DNA of 64,000 nucleotides from Zea mays (GCF_902167145.1 NC_050099.1:241006588-241070587); one strand, 5' to 3'. Shown: positions 22,815-34,338, counted from the first letter of the stretch. Notes: generated by a model from the sequence alone, not told the origin. Numbers and translations are program-made.

Positions 22815-23404
22815 GATAATAAATACTAGAAGTTAAATCAAACCCTAACTTAAAATTAGGGTTTTTGAAAATAAGAAGGAGAGAAATGATATAGAAATAT
22901 AAATGATATAATTATATTTCAAGAATTGGTATTCTTAACTTCACAAAAGAAATAAATATTAATGTAGCACAAGTTTGACTTCAAAAATCAAATTCAAATT
23001 TAAACCTAGAAAGGAAGAAAAGAAAATAGAAAGAAAAGATAAAAAGAAAAAGAACAAAAGCTTCTTGGGCCTCGGTACCCCAATTTGGCCCACTGAAGGA
23101 AACCAACTGTGCAGCCCAAGACTCCCTTCACGCCCGCAACCGCCAGACACTGACATGTCGGGCCCGCGCGCCAGATGCTGCAAACCCGCGCTCCCGCGAG
23201 CCTGGAGACCAGCGCTGACACCCAGGACCCACCCTATCAGCCTCACACCACACTTGCGTGCGCGATTTCATGTCACTGCCGCGTGGGCCAGCGTAGTCAG
23301 CTGTCTGTCCGCCCTGTGCGTTCGCCCAACAGAGTCCCGGCCATGCCGGAAGAGGCCGCGGGACTCGGAGCTCCGTTACCTGGACCTGCGCACCATCTCA
23401 CCGT

Positions 23405-23412
23405 TATAAAAG
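23405..23412 (+). promoter_or_regulatory. TATA box of LTR G
   Basis: CCGTTATAAAAGGGCCC, followed by a GC-rich leader with a GTG^GTGAGC donor-like site at 23710. It is 1.2 kb upstream of the mini-ORF. Confidence 0.6.
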
Positions 23413-24619
23413 GGCCCTAGCCGCAACCCGTTCCTCCCCTTTGCTCTCGCAGTTCATACTAGACACCGCCATCGCCTACTGTCGTGCACGCCGTGAGTGA
23501 GGGAGTGTCGCCGCCGCCGTGATTACGCGCCCTAGTCAAGGCTCTAGCCTCGGACGGAGGTCGGGGCCTTCGTTGGGGCATCTCGGAGCTTGTGGTGCCC
23601 TCGGCGGACGCGATTCGTGGACAGCGGGCAAGAAATTTCTCGCCGTCGTGCACACGCCGCCGTGGACCCGCCATTCTCCGTGGCCAGGCTTGCCCGCACA
23701 ATAATCCGTGGTGAGCATGCCCTCAAGCTATTCGTCCTACTCTTCGCTTCGTGTAGCGCCGTTAGGTTTGTTGTTTGGCGCTCTGGGTGGCGGGAGCAGG
23801 GAACGCTGGTGTGATCCCCGTCGGTGTTCGGGCGGCGCCGCCGTCTTGGGATGCCTGGGGCGGGTGAGCTCTTGGACTGTCGATTCGAACTGGGCGGTCT
23901 AGATCAATTCACAGAGTGGGCAGTCGCGTGAACAAATTAGGACCGTAGGATTGAGATCGTAAAGCCCAGATTAGATCGTATCTATTTAAATCTGTGCCGT
24001 TGATTCCTAATCTAGCGCTCGATATCGCGTACCGGTTCATCACGGCGCGGATGTAATCTGGACCGTAGGGTGTGGATCGAACGTCTCTGATTAAAAGATA
24101 CCGCTTCGGCCGTGTAGTTTTACACATGTGCCCCTGTGTTTTTCCTATATAGAACCCTTCGTCCACATACATTGTTCACTGAGTCTAGGATTTTATGCGA
24201 GCAGCCCCCTGACCTTTCTAGAAAATGAGGCCCTGTCCAGAGAAGATTAAAAACAGAGAAATAATTATAGAAATTCGTTTTTAATAAAAACAAATCTAGA
24301 AACTTGTAAAATGAATAGAAAATTCATTTTAGCTCCAAATTGAACCATTCCAATTTCTAAAATTTGGTAATATTATTGTCTATCATTTAGTGTCTCTGTT
24401 TTGACATGAAAACAGTAAGAAAATTAATTTCTCATTTAATCCTATTTCAAGCACATCAAACCTTAGGAAATTCATAACTTCAAATCTATAAATCCAAATT
24501 TAATGATTCCAGTTTCTATGATCTCATTTTAATGTGTAGATTTTTATTGTATGTTTTATTTATCTGTTTGATGTGTTGTTAATTTATGCTACACTATGTA
24601 TGTATTGTGTTGATGCGAG

Positions 24620-25708
24620 TAGACGAGCAAGCCACTGTGGATTCTGAGGTTCAGCAAGTAGAAGTAGCTGAGCAGGAGCTCATTAAAGGCAAGTTGTGCC
24701 CTTGTTCACTTACTTTTTCCCAGCCATGTTCTTATTAATTATAATGATCTGCATAGGTTAATTTTGATGGGATCCAATAGGTTACCCCAGTTTTGGTTAT
24801 TTTATACCTTGTTTACCACTGAAACTTTTCTAGGTAGTACTTGCTATTGCTTTATGTGGATTTTGGGTATGGAGATACACCATTCATGATTTCATCTTTA
24901 TTATCCGTTTATTATTACTGTTCATGTTAAGATCATTATGTTAATGGGAACATGGAGCGACCACCCGGGAAAACAGTGCTACCACAAGGGTTTAATGGGA
25001 CGCTCTTGGCTGATTAACTAGGAAAGCTAGTGGATGTCTTCCTTACCCGAAAGGGGCAAGGGCAGTAGGGGAGTGGTCAGTGTAGGGAGGTCCTTGGGTT
25101 GATTTTGCTGCTACGGCGGTCAGGCGAGGGATTCCTGCACTGGAGCTTCCTATAAACTGTAGCAGGATTTCTGAAGCTAGTGGAATTTGTAAAGGCCTCG
25201 TAGTGTTACCCTGCCTCGCCTCCTTGGTAGAGGTGTATGGGATTGGCCATCTCTTGGCAGATGGGTAACATGAATTGTGGGTAAAGATGCGCAACCTCTG
25301 CAGAGTGTAAAACTGGTATACTAGCCGTGCTCACGGTCATGAGCAGCTCGGACCCTCACATGATTAATCTATGAAATTAAAACTCAATTTGACATTTGCA
25401 TCGCATTTGGGGATTATTTTATTACTTTTATTTATTACTAAGGTTTGGTATTTACTTACACTTAGTAACTGCTAATAAAATTTTGACCAACTTATAAAAG
25501 CAATGCTCAGCCTCAGCCCTTACTTTGTTGATCAGCCTTACACTTCACATGAACTGCCACCTTTGGTGAGTTCATGCACATTATTCCCCACGACTTGTTG
25601 AGCTATGAACGTATGTGAGCTCACTCTTGCTGTCTCATACCCCCCACAGGAGAAGAACAGGTGGTCGAAGAGGAGCCGCCTAACACTGAGGCATTCGACT
25701 TGATCTAG
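24620..25708 (+). CDS. G: LTR-embedded two-exon acidic mini-ORF with GC-AG intron
   Basis: Internal exon 24620-24688 (69 nt, 1-1 phase; an in-frame ATG lies just upstream at 24613) reads VDEQATVDSEVQQVEVAEQE. It ends TTAAAG before GCAAGT, a consensus GC donor. The intron, 961 bp, ends CCCCCCACAG. Exon 25650-25708 gives GEEQVVEEEPPNTEAFDLI and TAG. An 8-bp inverted repeat (CATGAACT / AGTTCATG, 25546-25574) lies upstream of the acceptor. The same layout is seen in E, F and D. Product: a very acidic peptide of unknown function. Confidence 0.5.
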
Positions 25709-25918
25709 GTGGCGTCTCCCAGTCAGCTTTCTGGCGCCAAGGATAGATTTTAGATCCTGCGATATTTATCTCTTATTTTGTAAGACTTCCGCTATGTAAT
25801 AAAGTACTCTGATTATATTGTGACATTTATCTTTATACACTCTGTTGTTATATATGTTGTCACCTTTGGCGCATGTATGAGATGCACCCGACTTTGTTCC
25901 TTAAAACTAGGTGTGACA

Positions 25919-26054
25919 GCTGCTGAGGGTGGGGCTGGCGCTGCAAGAGCTGTCGCAGAATCTCATTCTGCTGGGCCATCAGCTCCTGCACTGTGGGAGC
26001 TAGAGGAGGTGGGGGAACCTGCTCGTTATGCCCGCGACGCTGCCTAGCTGCCAT
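25919..26054 (-). pseudogene. F gag, N-terminal part
   Basis: ATG at 26054, reading MAARQRRGHNEQVPPPP and LMAQQNEILRQLLQ up to the G insertion. A clean splice acceptor (TGTTTTCAG) ends directly before the ATG, as in D (62651). The rest is at 22557-21561. Confidence 0.8.
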
Positions 26055-26394
26055 CTGAAAACAGAGATTTTCGCCATTGTTATCCCAACTCACAATTTCA
26101 AACGACAATCTATTATCCCATATGGAAAGAAAATGCCATAATCATAATATTAGGTTCGAAATGAAGATAACAGGGTTACAACATCCCACATATTTCGAAA
26201 GTTCACAAGGGTTACATCAATTAGGGGAAAGTACCCATAAGCCTAGTCCAAAATCTGACATTAACTAAGCTCGCGTAGGTTTCTATCCGCCTAAAGCGTC
26301 AAAGTGACTGATCAACCCTGAGTGGTGGAAGCGACACTGGATGCGGGTGAAGGGGGAATCACGGAGGTAGTCCCATTGGCACCAGGGGCTGGTC

Positions 26395-27186
26395 CTAACT
26401 CCTCGGGGCCACTTCTCCCTCGCTTCCGGCCTCATTGGCCTCCATTTCCATGTGGTGCATGTCCATGTGGTCATTCACTTCTTCGAGTTCTCGCTGCACA
26501 TCGTGGAGCTGGTTCTCCAAGACATCAATGGTGTTGTCTCGGATCTCCACCTGCTGCTCCAAGGTGGTAATGCGCTGGCTCAGCCTTTCCACCTGCAAAT
26601 CCTTCTCCACCAACTCGGAGGATAAGTCGACCACAAAATCTTCTCGGCTGTCGAGGGTGAGCTTGGTGGTTTGAGTGATGTTAGCAAGGTGTGCCATAGC
26701 GTCGCTCTACAGGGCCTGAAGGCGATACATCGCACTCATGCACTGAACAGTGACCCTCCCAACCAAGTCAGGATACATTGCCCACACATCTTTTACATGG
26801 CTCACACAGTTACACCACATGGGGTCATCCTTTTTCTCAGCAGGGAAGAGTCCCAAGGGGTGCATCACCATCTCTAGGGGATGGTAGCCACAGAAAGTTG
26901 TTGGAGTCTTCATGGCTGCTGCTTCAGTGGTGTCGTCCGTCCTGAATCCAACCGTTTCGGAGTCAAGAGAATGCCAACCCGGCTGAAGGGGATGAGCCTC
27001 CAAAGTTAGCCAGACTCGGCAACGAGGTACCCGATGCTCCTCATACAACTGCACTGTGTACAAAGGGGGCGTAGGGTAGCCGGCAGAGTTAAGCACTTCC
27101 CACAAGATGGAAGGAAAGCCATCATGAGAAAGGAAGTCAGAGCTGAAACGAGTGTCTCCTCCACTGGCGGGGGTGGGTGAATTCAT
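26395..27186 (-). pseudogene. F pre-gag ORF (ORF0): globular N-domain plus coiled coil
   Basis: ORF between PBS and gag. N-terminal domain (27186-26710) has FPSILWEVLNSAGYPTPPLY, TFCGYHPLE and VHLG-like LFPAEKKDDPMW. A TAG at 26709-26707 (CAG to TAG) separates it from the C-terminal part 26697-26395, a leucine-rich coiled coil (LVEKDLQVERLSQRITTLEQ) with an acidic end. D carries the same protein (61492-62361), so it is a real gene of this family. An ORF before gag is known in some plant gypsy elements (Ogre, RIRE2; from memory). I know no function for this one. Confidence 0.75.
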
Positions 27187-27550
27187 CCGCGAAAGGGTAT
27201 CAAAGGTAAAGATTATGGTGGAAGGAAGAAAAATAAAAGAGCCTGGATGGTTTTAAAAGGAAGCGGGTTAGCTCAGTTTTTAATTCCCTTTAGTTTTTTT
27301 ATAATGCATGCATGCTGAAATCAACGTCTCCTCTTCGAATGCAATAGAAAAAAGGGAGGCTCCTAGGGCACCCTTCAAAAGTTAAGGATTGGCCCATAGG
27401 GCCTACATACTTAGCCACCTATTTCCCCCTCTATTCCTAAGGCCTTTCGTCCTAGGTCTAGCGGTCTAGTCCTGACGATTCTTAGCAGTTTCTAAGCAAG
27501 TTTTAGATTTTGAAAATTGGTATTCATGGTTTATTGTCCTTCTCTGTGGT

Positions 27551-27571
27551 GGTATTTGCTCCGATACCAGC
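27551..27571 (-). other. F primer-binding site
   Basis: GCTGGTATCGGAGCAAATACC on the minus strand right after the LTR end; TGGTATCGGAGC matches the initiator-Met tRNA class (usual TGGTATCAGAGC) with one change. D has the same site at 61074. Confidence 0.8.
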
Positions 27572-27885
27572 TGTGGCAGAACCGCCCGAATTATTCCAGC
27601 TTAAGTGCCTAAGTCACGCCTCAAGGGCCGTAACACACTTAAATCGGAATAACCCGTCAGTTCCTCAGATCTAGTCTGATAAAGCCACTTAACCAGGATC
27701 AAATACCACATACTCACTCGAAGGTGAGTCACAGAAGAAATACAATAAAACAGGAATCCTCAAATTAAAGTGCTGAATTATTACATAAATCGGAGTTTTT
27801 CGAGTTACTGGTAAGAGTTTATAAAATAAGATACAACGGATAATCAATATCGTCGATAGCGAGGGAATGGGCAAGGCCTAGCCCA

Positions 27886-29100
27886 CTACTCTTCGTGCTC
27901 CTCTCGTGCCGGAGCAGCATCCCACTCGACCGTCCAACCCGGTGGCAGGGTGGTAGGCCAAGTCACACTATCAACCATGTCCTGAAGCGTACCTGCAAAA
28001 GTTTTGCCACAAGCAAGGCTGAGTATACTAATACTCAGCTAGACTTACCCGGTGTGAGGAAACTACTCCTCTACCTCTAGACCATGCAGCTGTTTGGCTG
28101 AGGGGTTTGGTTTGCCAAAAGCACTAGCTGTTTCTAAAATCAATTCTTAGCTTTTCAATTTGTAGTATCATTATCTTAGCTAAGTTTGATCCTTCTAAGC
28201 ATACATGGTAACAAGCATTTAGTTCAATCAACAAATTGTCTCATGTAACCTCATTTCACTTCTTACTCAATGTAGTACAAGGGGTCAAGCAGTCTCATTA
28301 GCTGCGAGAAGCAGACGATTCGAATTGAGTTTTATCCTTGCAAGGTAAACCTAAACACACGACATGTCAGGGTACTCCAACCCCATACATGTCAACCGTC
28401 GCCATCGATTCCCCGTTCGCGTCCAGGCCTAACCGCCTTGGAATACAATGCTCCACTGACCCCGGCTGCCGCCGTGCAGTGACCACACTTGTACCCACCA
28501 TAGCTAGCATGGGAGACCCAGTCTTAGGTCGCGTGAGGGATAAAGTCCACGCCCGGCTTCACTCAAGTACTAGGTTTACCGGTTACCATATTTCCCAACA
28601 TGTGCTTAGTACGTTCAAAAGCTTGACTCAGGTATCCACACATTAATCCTTAATTCCTTTTTCCCGTCTTATGGACAAGGCATCCTCCTTGGATCCAAGT
28701 CCATAGACTAACATAGATCCCGTTATCAAGATGAATACAATCAATTCCTGACCTCGCGCGAGTGCTAGAAAAATCACTCGAGTTCTACCAAGATCCTGAT
28801 TAGCAAAGCAGCTACTCGACCTAGCATACTAGTATCCATCTCAAAAAGGAATCCTAAGTTCATGCAACTAGAGGTTTCAAGCAACTCCTACACTTAAGTG
28901 CACATTACAATCCTACAAGCATTAAGTGTAGTAAAGTAGCATATAATAATACGGTTATGCATAAAACTGGGGCTTGCCTTCAATAGCTGGGGCTACGGGG
29001 AGATCCTCTATGGCAGCCTCGGGAGCTTGCTCCTGGTCTTCCTCTTGGACAGTTCCTTGCTCGGGGATGAGCATGTACTCTCCGTTAGCGAGATTACAAT
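27886..29100 (-). CDS. F 5' LTR: LTR-embedded two-exon mini-ORF with GC-AG intron, open
   Basis: Internal exon 29100-28978 (123 nt, 1-1 phase), after an ATTAATTAG acceptor, reads NLANGEYMLIPEQGTVQEED and ends TTGAAG before GCAAGC. The intron is 985 bp and ends ACTTTTGCAG. Exon 27992-27886 reads LQDMVDSVTWPTTLPPGWTV, ends EEHEE and stops at TAG. A perfect hairpin CTGAGTAT/ATACTCAG (28019-28038) lies 26 bases before the acceptor. D shares both exon peptides (NLADGEY..PEQ; TLPPGWTVEWD), with many synonymous-looking changes. Upstream coding exon not found; the phase-1 start of this exon suggests one. Confidence 0.55.
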
Positions 29101-31377
29101 CTAATTAATGCAATGAGTAAGATACATGCATGATATGATATGTGCTTTAGCAATTAAACTTGATGGTGAATGATCCACTTAAATCAGATAGAGTTTAATC
29201 TTGCTACTAAAGATTTTTGGTGGTATACTTAGTAATTTAGATCACACTCAGTTAAACTAAGAGGTAAGTCCATTTTGGTGTTCCACTGAATTCTTTATAA
29301 AGCCTTAGTGAGAATTTGTCAAGATTTCAAGTTGAACTTATTGGGGCGAGGTTTATCTTTCATTTCTTTCCCTTTATTTCTTTTGTGTTTTTAAAGTGGG
29401 TTTGAACTACAAGTTGTCTTAATAAGTTTCCAAAAAATCTTTAAAAATTACAGTGGCTTCTTACTGTGTATAATTCTATGTCCTAAAATTTGGGGCTTAA
29501 AGAGTGAAACTATGGACAAAATTATCAAATATTAGGGCAGAATGGGTGCTTTGAACTACAACTACCATTTAACAGTAGGTTATTCTCTAAGACTTATTTT
29601 TGCTGGCATTTAGATGTTATAACATGACTTTGCACAAATTTCTAGCCATTAATACTTATTAGTTATTTTGCTATGATTTTCTAAAGTTTCTAGCCAAAGG
29701 GGTGCTTTCTACTACCACTATATTTGAAAAATATCAAACAACAGATTTCTGATTTTTTTTCTAGCTTCTACTTTGTGCAAGAGCAATCATTCTGAAGTTT
29801 GGCATCTTTTTGCTTAAGGGAGGGGTGGTAGGAATTATTTGAATTAAATGGCCTTTTCCATGAAGTATTGGCAATATGTATTATTTTACATCTTTCAAAT
29901 GGGTTTGCATTTTTCTCTAGTGGCCTATTTCATTATTGATCTAGCAAAATTTTATTTGCCCAATATTGCATTATTTTTGGGTTACTTAGGATTTATTTGA
30001 AACATGACTCATTATCAAGTTCTATTTGTTTACCCTACTTAAAATGATGGGCTGGGGTGGTTATCATTTTTGTAGTGGGGTTCTAGTGGTTACAAGTCCA
30101 CTGGATTTTTATTAACAAATTTGGATCTGTTTTTATAATTCCAATAATTGTTTTCTAGTTGGAATAATGCTAATTAAAACATTTCACTTTAATTCTGTTC
30201 TGGACTAGAGGTCCTTTTATTTTTCCTAGGTTCTCTGTTACTTAAGTAGGCTAGGAAAAATAATTGTACTCAATGTTCATTATTTTCTAATGCCTTTCCG
30301 ATTTTCCAAATTTTGGACAAAAATGGCTTTTAATAGATATCCCTACTAAATTTTTCAATACTGGGGTTCTCACTATTTTTAAACAATGTTTAAATGGGGT
30401 TTGAACATCTACAAATTTTCTTAGGTTCAGCACAGAAGCATAACTAATTTTCTTTAATTTAATAAGGTTTGGTCAGTTTCTGTATTTAATTCCAAACTCT
30501 AAAATTTAGAACAGAAAGCATGAGATTCAGTATTTTTAATTGGTAGTCCATAATATTTATAATCCAGCAAAATTGGTTTGACAATTTTTGGTTAAGTATT
30601 TTCCAAATTATGAATTTCATAAGTTCTCTGTTTATTAAAAAGATTAAACAGAAATGATTAAATGGGAAACAACTTTGCAACAGGGTCCCTGGCGGGTGTT
30701 TTCAAGTTTCCTTACAGACTAGTCCTTGGATTACTATTCAAATGTGTCGCTGACAGTTCAGAAAACCCCCTAGGGTTCCTCTAAACCTAACTCGAGGTCC
30801 TTCCCCCAAATTAAACAGTACCCGCGGTGGAGGAAAGGGTGGAGGGGCTTACCGGCGGCGAGACTGCTCCGGTGAGGTGGCCGAGGGTGTAGGGGAGGTC
30901 CTGAGGGTCGCGGCAATGTGCGGGTCACCATCGGGGATGGTCGGAGTCGGCCGGTCCACGTGCGCAGGCGGGGGAGCTCGTCGGAGGCGAGGAGTCCGGC
31001 CTATCCAGGGCACAATTGATCAATCAAATGGGTCAGAGAGCTTCACCAGGGATCAAGGAAGGTGTGTGTGCGAGGAATTGAAGAACGGCTCATCGGATTG
31101 CTCGGTCTACGCGCGCAGGCGAGCGGCCGAAGTCCGGCGAGGACGATCTTGGTTCTCCGGTGAAGTTCTGCCGGGTCCGAGAGCTTGGGAAGCTTTACAA
31201 GCTCTTGGCGAAGCTAACTGAGCGGCTGGCGCGGCTTGGAAGCGACTAGAGTGGGCTGGCCGCGGTGGCCGAGGCTCGGGTGGCAATGGCGGACGGAAGA
31301 GAACTCGCCGGAGCTAAGGAGGGGCGTCTGGCCGGCGAAGGTGAGCACGGGGTGAGGTGAGGCGCGCTCGGGGAGAC

Positions 31378-31383
31378 TTTATA
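31378..31383 (-). promoter_or_regulatory. TATA box of the F 5' LTR
   Basis: CCTATAAAGTC on the minus strand; it would start the F genomic RNA about 3.8 kb before the PBS. Confidence 0.6.
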
Positions 31384-32250
31384 GGCGCGGGCAGGCACGA
31401 CCGAGGGCGGGGCTCTGACAAGTGCTCGGGGCGTGCGCGGGCGAATGCCAGTGCGCGCTCTGGCGCCTGGCACGGCGTCGAGCACGAGGCAGCACAGAGA
31501 GAGGTCGAGTTCAAGCGTGGATTGGCTCCAAATCTTTGAGATTATGGCCATGATCCTGTTGAGAGATCATTTCCTCTGGCATTCCTTTGTCATTTGTGTG
31601 TGGAGGCTTGCAGGTTTTGCTGACTGGATCAAGAGATAGAGAGGGGAGAAATCAGGTTTGTCTCACTGCCGCGCATAAAGAGAAGATCGTGGGTTTGACA
31701 TGTCCAAGGCACGTGTCCCGATGCCATCTTCTGACATGAGATAGAGGGGTTAGTTAGGCACAATTTTGTCAATGGGGTCATTAGGATTTGAGCTAGGGAT
31801 CAAGGTGAACACGCTCGGTCTTTGGCTCAAGGGCTGAAATTCAGAATTCTGAATTTCAGATATCCCTATTGAACCCTCACTTGAGAAGCTTGTTTGGAGT
31901 TTTTATTAAACTATTTTGGCCAAGCTTCCATAATCTTTATTGTAGCTTATTTAGTATATTTCAATGTTTATATTTGGCCTAAGCCATGATTTTATGTTTT
32001 TCATGGTCTTTTACCCCTTTTCTTTATTTCTACTTAATTAGCTCAATTAGGGTTGGTATTAGGGTTTCAACACTTTTCCCTTTTTGAAGAATCTTATTTG
32101 TTTGGAACATGATTCTTTAGATATATACTTAGTAGGTCTTCTCTTCTCAAGTTAATTTGATGCTTCATGCTTAATTTGGCTCACATAAAATGTTAATTCT
32201 TGGGTTAGCACTGAGAGAAACCCTAGGTGACACTGGGGTGTCACACCTTA

Positions 32251-34261
32251 GTTATTTAAATAATTGGTGAAGAAACCCTGGCTACTATTTACTGTCTCAT
32301 TGACCTTTGCGAAAAACCCCCCTCCTTTATGTTTCTTCACCGTGCTAGGTCCATGGCGGAACCGCGTCGAGCACCAGGCCGGAGCCGCGATTCTACGGCG
32401 AGGGTGACCCGAACAAGATGCAATAAGTACATAGATGTTGTGTGCCAGCCTATCCGGTCAAAAGCCCTCACTTAATTTGAAGGATTCAACCCTAATTGGA
32501 GCTTGTTCATGGTCACGGCGGCGGAATGACCCTGGTGATCGCGTTCTGAACAACTAACGGCATGGATGCTAAATTGAAGCTCGCGGAAGCTTCACGGGTT
32601 CACCAGAGGCTATGTACACGCTTGAATTTGGACTAAACAAGAATAGGAGAGTGGGTCAATAGAGAGGGTGTCCGCGGCGGCGTTCTATGGGACGACGACA
32701 TGTTCCAGTGGTGGGACTCGGGTAAACTTCAATTGGTTGGCACCGAGAGCAACAGGAGGCTAAGGACATGCTAGAACAAGAGGCAATTGGGCGAGTACTA
32801 ACCCGAGAAGGGCTGCCCATGAAGAGGTCCTTCACGGCGGCGGAAGAGATCGATCCCAGGGAAATTCGATGATCTCCGGTGATGGTGGACAGAACAGGGT
32901 GGCTAGTGAGTCGTTAGCTTTGTAATTGAGGGACGAAGAGCAGTGCTCGGTTGATTTGGATGACGGGGGTGAGAGCGCGGTGAATTTATAGGCCCGGTGA
33001 TCTACAGCGACGGCCATGGCGATAACCTTCACCGGATGTCGCTGGCAATCAACGGCGACGTCGGGAGCGGTCCCTTTCTAGGAGTTGGACACGTCTCGCC
33101 GCGACAGTAACGCGGTCAAATCGGCGATGTCGTGGATGAACAGAGAGGAGCGACGTCGTTGACCAGGCACGACCGTAAAGATCAGTGGCCGCGTGGCGGC
33201 CGGAATAGTTACCCTCCGCCGGGGCGATCTTACCCGATTCACGAATATCGTCGCGAAGAGATGCCTGCCGAGCGCTTAACCGGACCACGGTGCGAATCAC
33301 GGCGCGGATCGGTGCCGGCGGCGAGGTACTCTGTATTAGAGATATTCTGGTTACTGTACCATCGCGATTGATCTTCAGAACAACAGACAGAGCACAATCT
33401 GGGACAAATTTTCTCCAAATTCTATGTGGCAACTTCGTCACCCATCTGCATCAAAGTTATGGATCTACAAACCATCTTTAATTTTGCTATAATATCCCTA
33501 GTCGAATTCCTACTGGAAGCTACTCAAAATTGACACTAAACTTATGTTAATGTCACTGATGTCCAAAATTCAGTTTGAGAGCTAACTTACAGCCCCACTT
33601 TAAGCTCATTTTTCTCCAATTTCTATTCAGCACCAGTGCTCGGTCACTTAATCATACTTGTTCTCCTATGATAGCTCTACAACTTTGCTATATTGACTTT
33701 AAGCAAAAACTTCAAGAATCCTGAGATGTAGGGCTCCAAAGTCAGCCTCAATCAACTTGTTCTGAACTTAAACACATGAGATGCATAGAGTGGCCTTTTG
33801 CAAATGAGACCAAATCTCATGGTTTTGTTTGTAAACCCTCAAATAAGTGAACCATATGACTTAAGGTACCCTAATTCTATGGTTTTTGCACTTAGGTCCA
33901 AAAGTGTGCAATATTTACATAAAATCCCCTAGGTTTCAGTCCAGGGTTTTCCAGGGGTCTATTTAGTGTTTTTTGGTACTTCTAGGGTTTGAATGCCACT
34001 TAAGTCCATTGATGGTGATATCTTATGATCATTTCTCAGGAGTTTTGAGAATTTAACTTATTTGGGCTTTGTTTACTCTTTTAAGCCTAGTTTAGGTTTA
34101 AGTACCCTACTCTAGGGTTTTACCCATGACCAGTCACATCAATACAACTTGTTTGAAATTTTTGCCTAGTGAATGCATTCTAAGTGTAACAATCACATGA
34201 TATGCTGATGCTCATGATGTTATGCTCAAGTTTTAGTGATAGTAACACCAGGGGTGTTACA
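32251..34261 (-). repeat. E, second part (U3 side of the LTR)
   Basis: The U3 end, with GC-rich text around the TATA box (32650-33400) and AT-rich distal U3 (33400-34261). No coding sequence can be supported; frames of 60-130 codons here are chance frames in GC-rich DNA. Confidence 0.7.
32984..32990 (-). promoter_or_regulatory. TATA box of LTR E
   Basis: GCCTATAAATTCACC on the minus strand, about 1.3 kb into the LTR. The mini-ORF exons lie downstream of it once F is removed, so they belong to R/U5. Confidence 0.5.
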
Positions 34262-34266
34262 CCGCC

Positions 34267-34307
34267 TATTCACCCCCCTCTAGGCAACTTTCAATTGGTA
34301 TCAAAGC
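34267..34307 (+). repeat. B 5' LTR tail and primer-binding site
   Basis: LTR end CTAGGCAACTTTCA (to 34293), then TGGTATCAAAGC at 34296-34307, an initiator-Met PBS with one change, the Copia norm. It proves that 10004-11168 and 34267-34293 are one LTR. Confidence 0.9.
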
Positions 34308-34338
34308 TCGGTGCTTCATTAGAGTCTAACAACTCGAA

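Larger units (their letters stand above)
22558..25918 (+). mobile_element. G: 3.4-kb gypsy solo LTR inserted in F gag
   Basis: Begins TGTAATACTCAAAG and ends GTGTGACA. Flanks GTTGT (22553-22557) and GCTGC (25919-25923) agree at three of five bases, so the TSD is weak, but joining the flanks restores gag reading (…PQQHGGG…), as in D. It contains an AAT microsatellite, TATAAAAG at 23405-23412, a GC-rich leader and the GC-AG mini-ORF. No internal region. The end is of the chromovirus type. Confidence 0.8.
13346..32245 (-). mobile_element. F: chromovirus-like gypsy element with 4.7-kb LTRs
   Basis: Minus strand, inserted in E with TSD CCTTG (13341-13345) and CCTTA (32246-32250). 5' LTR 32245-27572 (4,674 bp); PBS 27571-27551; pre-gag ORF; gag split by G; protease, RT, RNase H, integrase with chromodomain; PPT GAGGGGGGAAGGC (18036-18024); 3' LTR 18023-13346 (4,678 bp). 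Without G the element is about 15.5 kb, of which 9.3 kb is LTR. D is a + strand relative. Confidence 0.9.
27572..32245 (-). repeat. F 5' LTR
   Basis: Ends as for the 3' LTR. TATAAAG at 31383-31378, GC-rich R region 30800-31370, mini-ORF exons 29100-28978 and 27992-27886, then 314 bases to the LTR end and PBS. The mini-ORF is therefore in the 5' leader of the F genomic RNA, upstream of the pre-gag ORF. Confidence 0.9.
11169..34261 (-). mobile_element. E: 4.2-kb gypsy solo LTR inserted in B's 5' LTR, split by F
   Basis: On the minus strand it begins TGTAACACCCCTGG at 34261 and ends CCGTCACA at 11169, flanked by a perfect TSD CCGCC (11164-11168 / 34262-34266). After removing F it has two parts, 11169-13345 and 32251-34261, about 4,190 bp in total. 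No gag, pol, PBS or PPT is seen, so it is a solo LTR formed by LTR-LTR recombination or a very short derivative. The start resembles Tekay/Del-type chromovirus LTRs. Confidence 0.8.

Noticed and set aside
22975..23420. Open frames of 80-144 codons in G
   Set aside because: They lie upstream of and across the TATA box, with lysine-rich low-complexity text; no support as genes.
33049..33441. 130-codon frame in E
   Set aside because: In U3 upstream of the TATA box, GC-rich, with overlapping frames on both strands; no domain.
11169..34261. A single 23-kb giant retrotransposon
   Set aside because: The flanking ends belong to a solo LTR (E); the coding part has its own LTRs and TSD (F).
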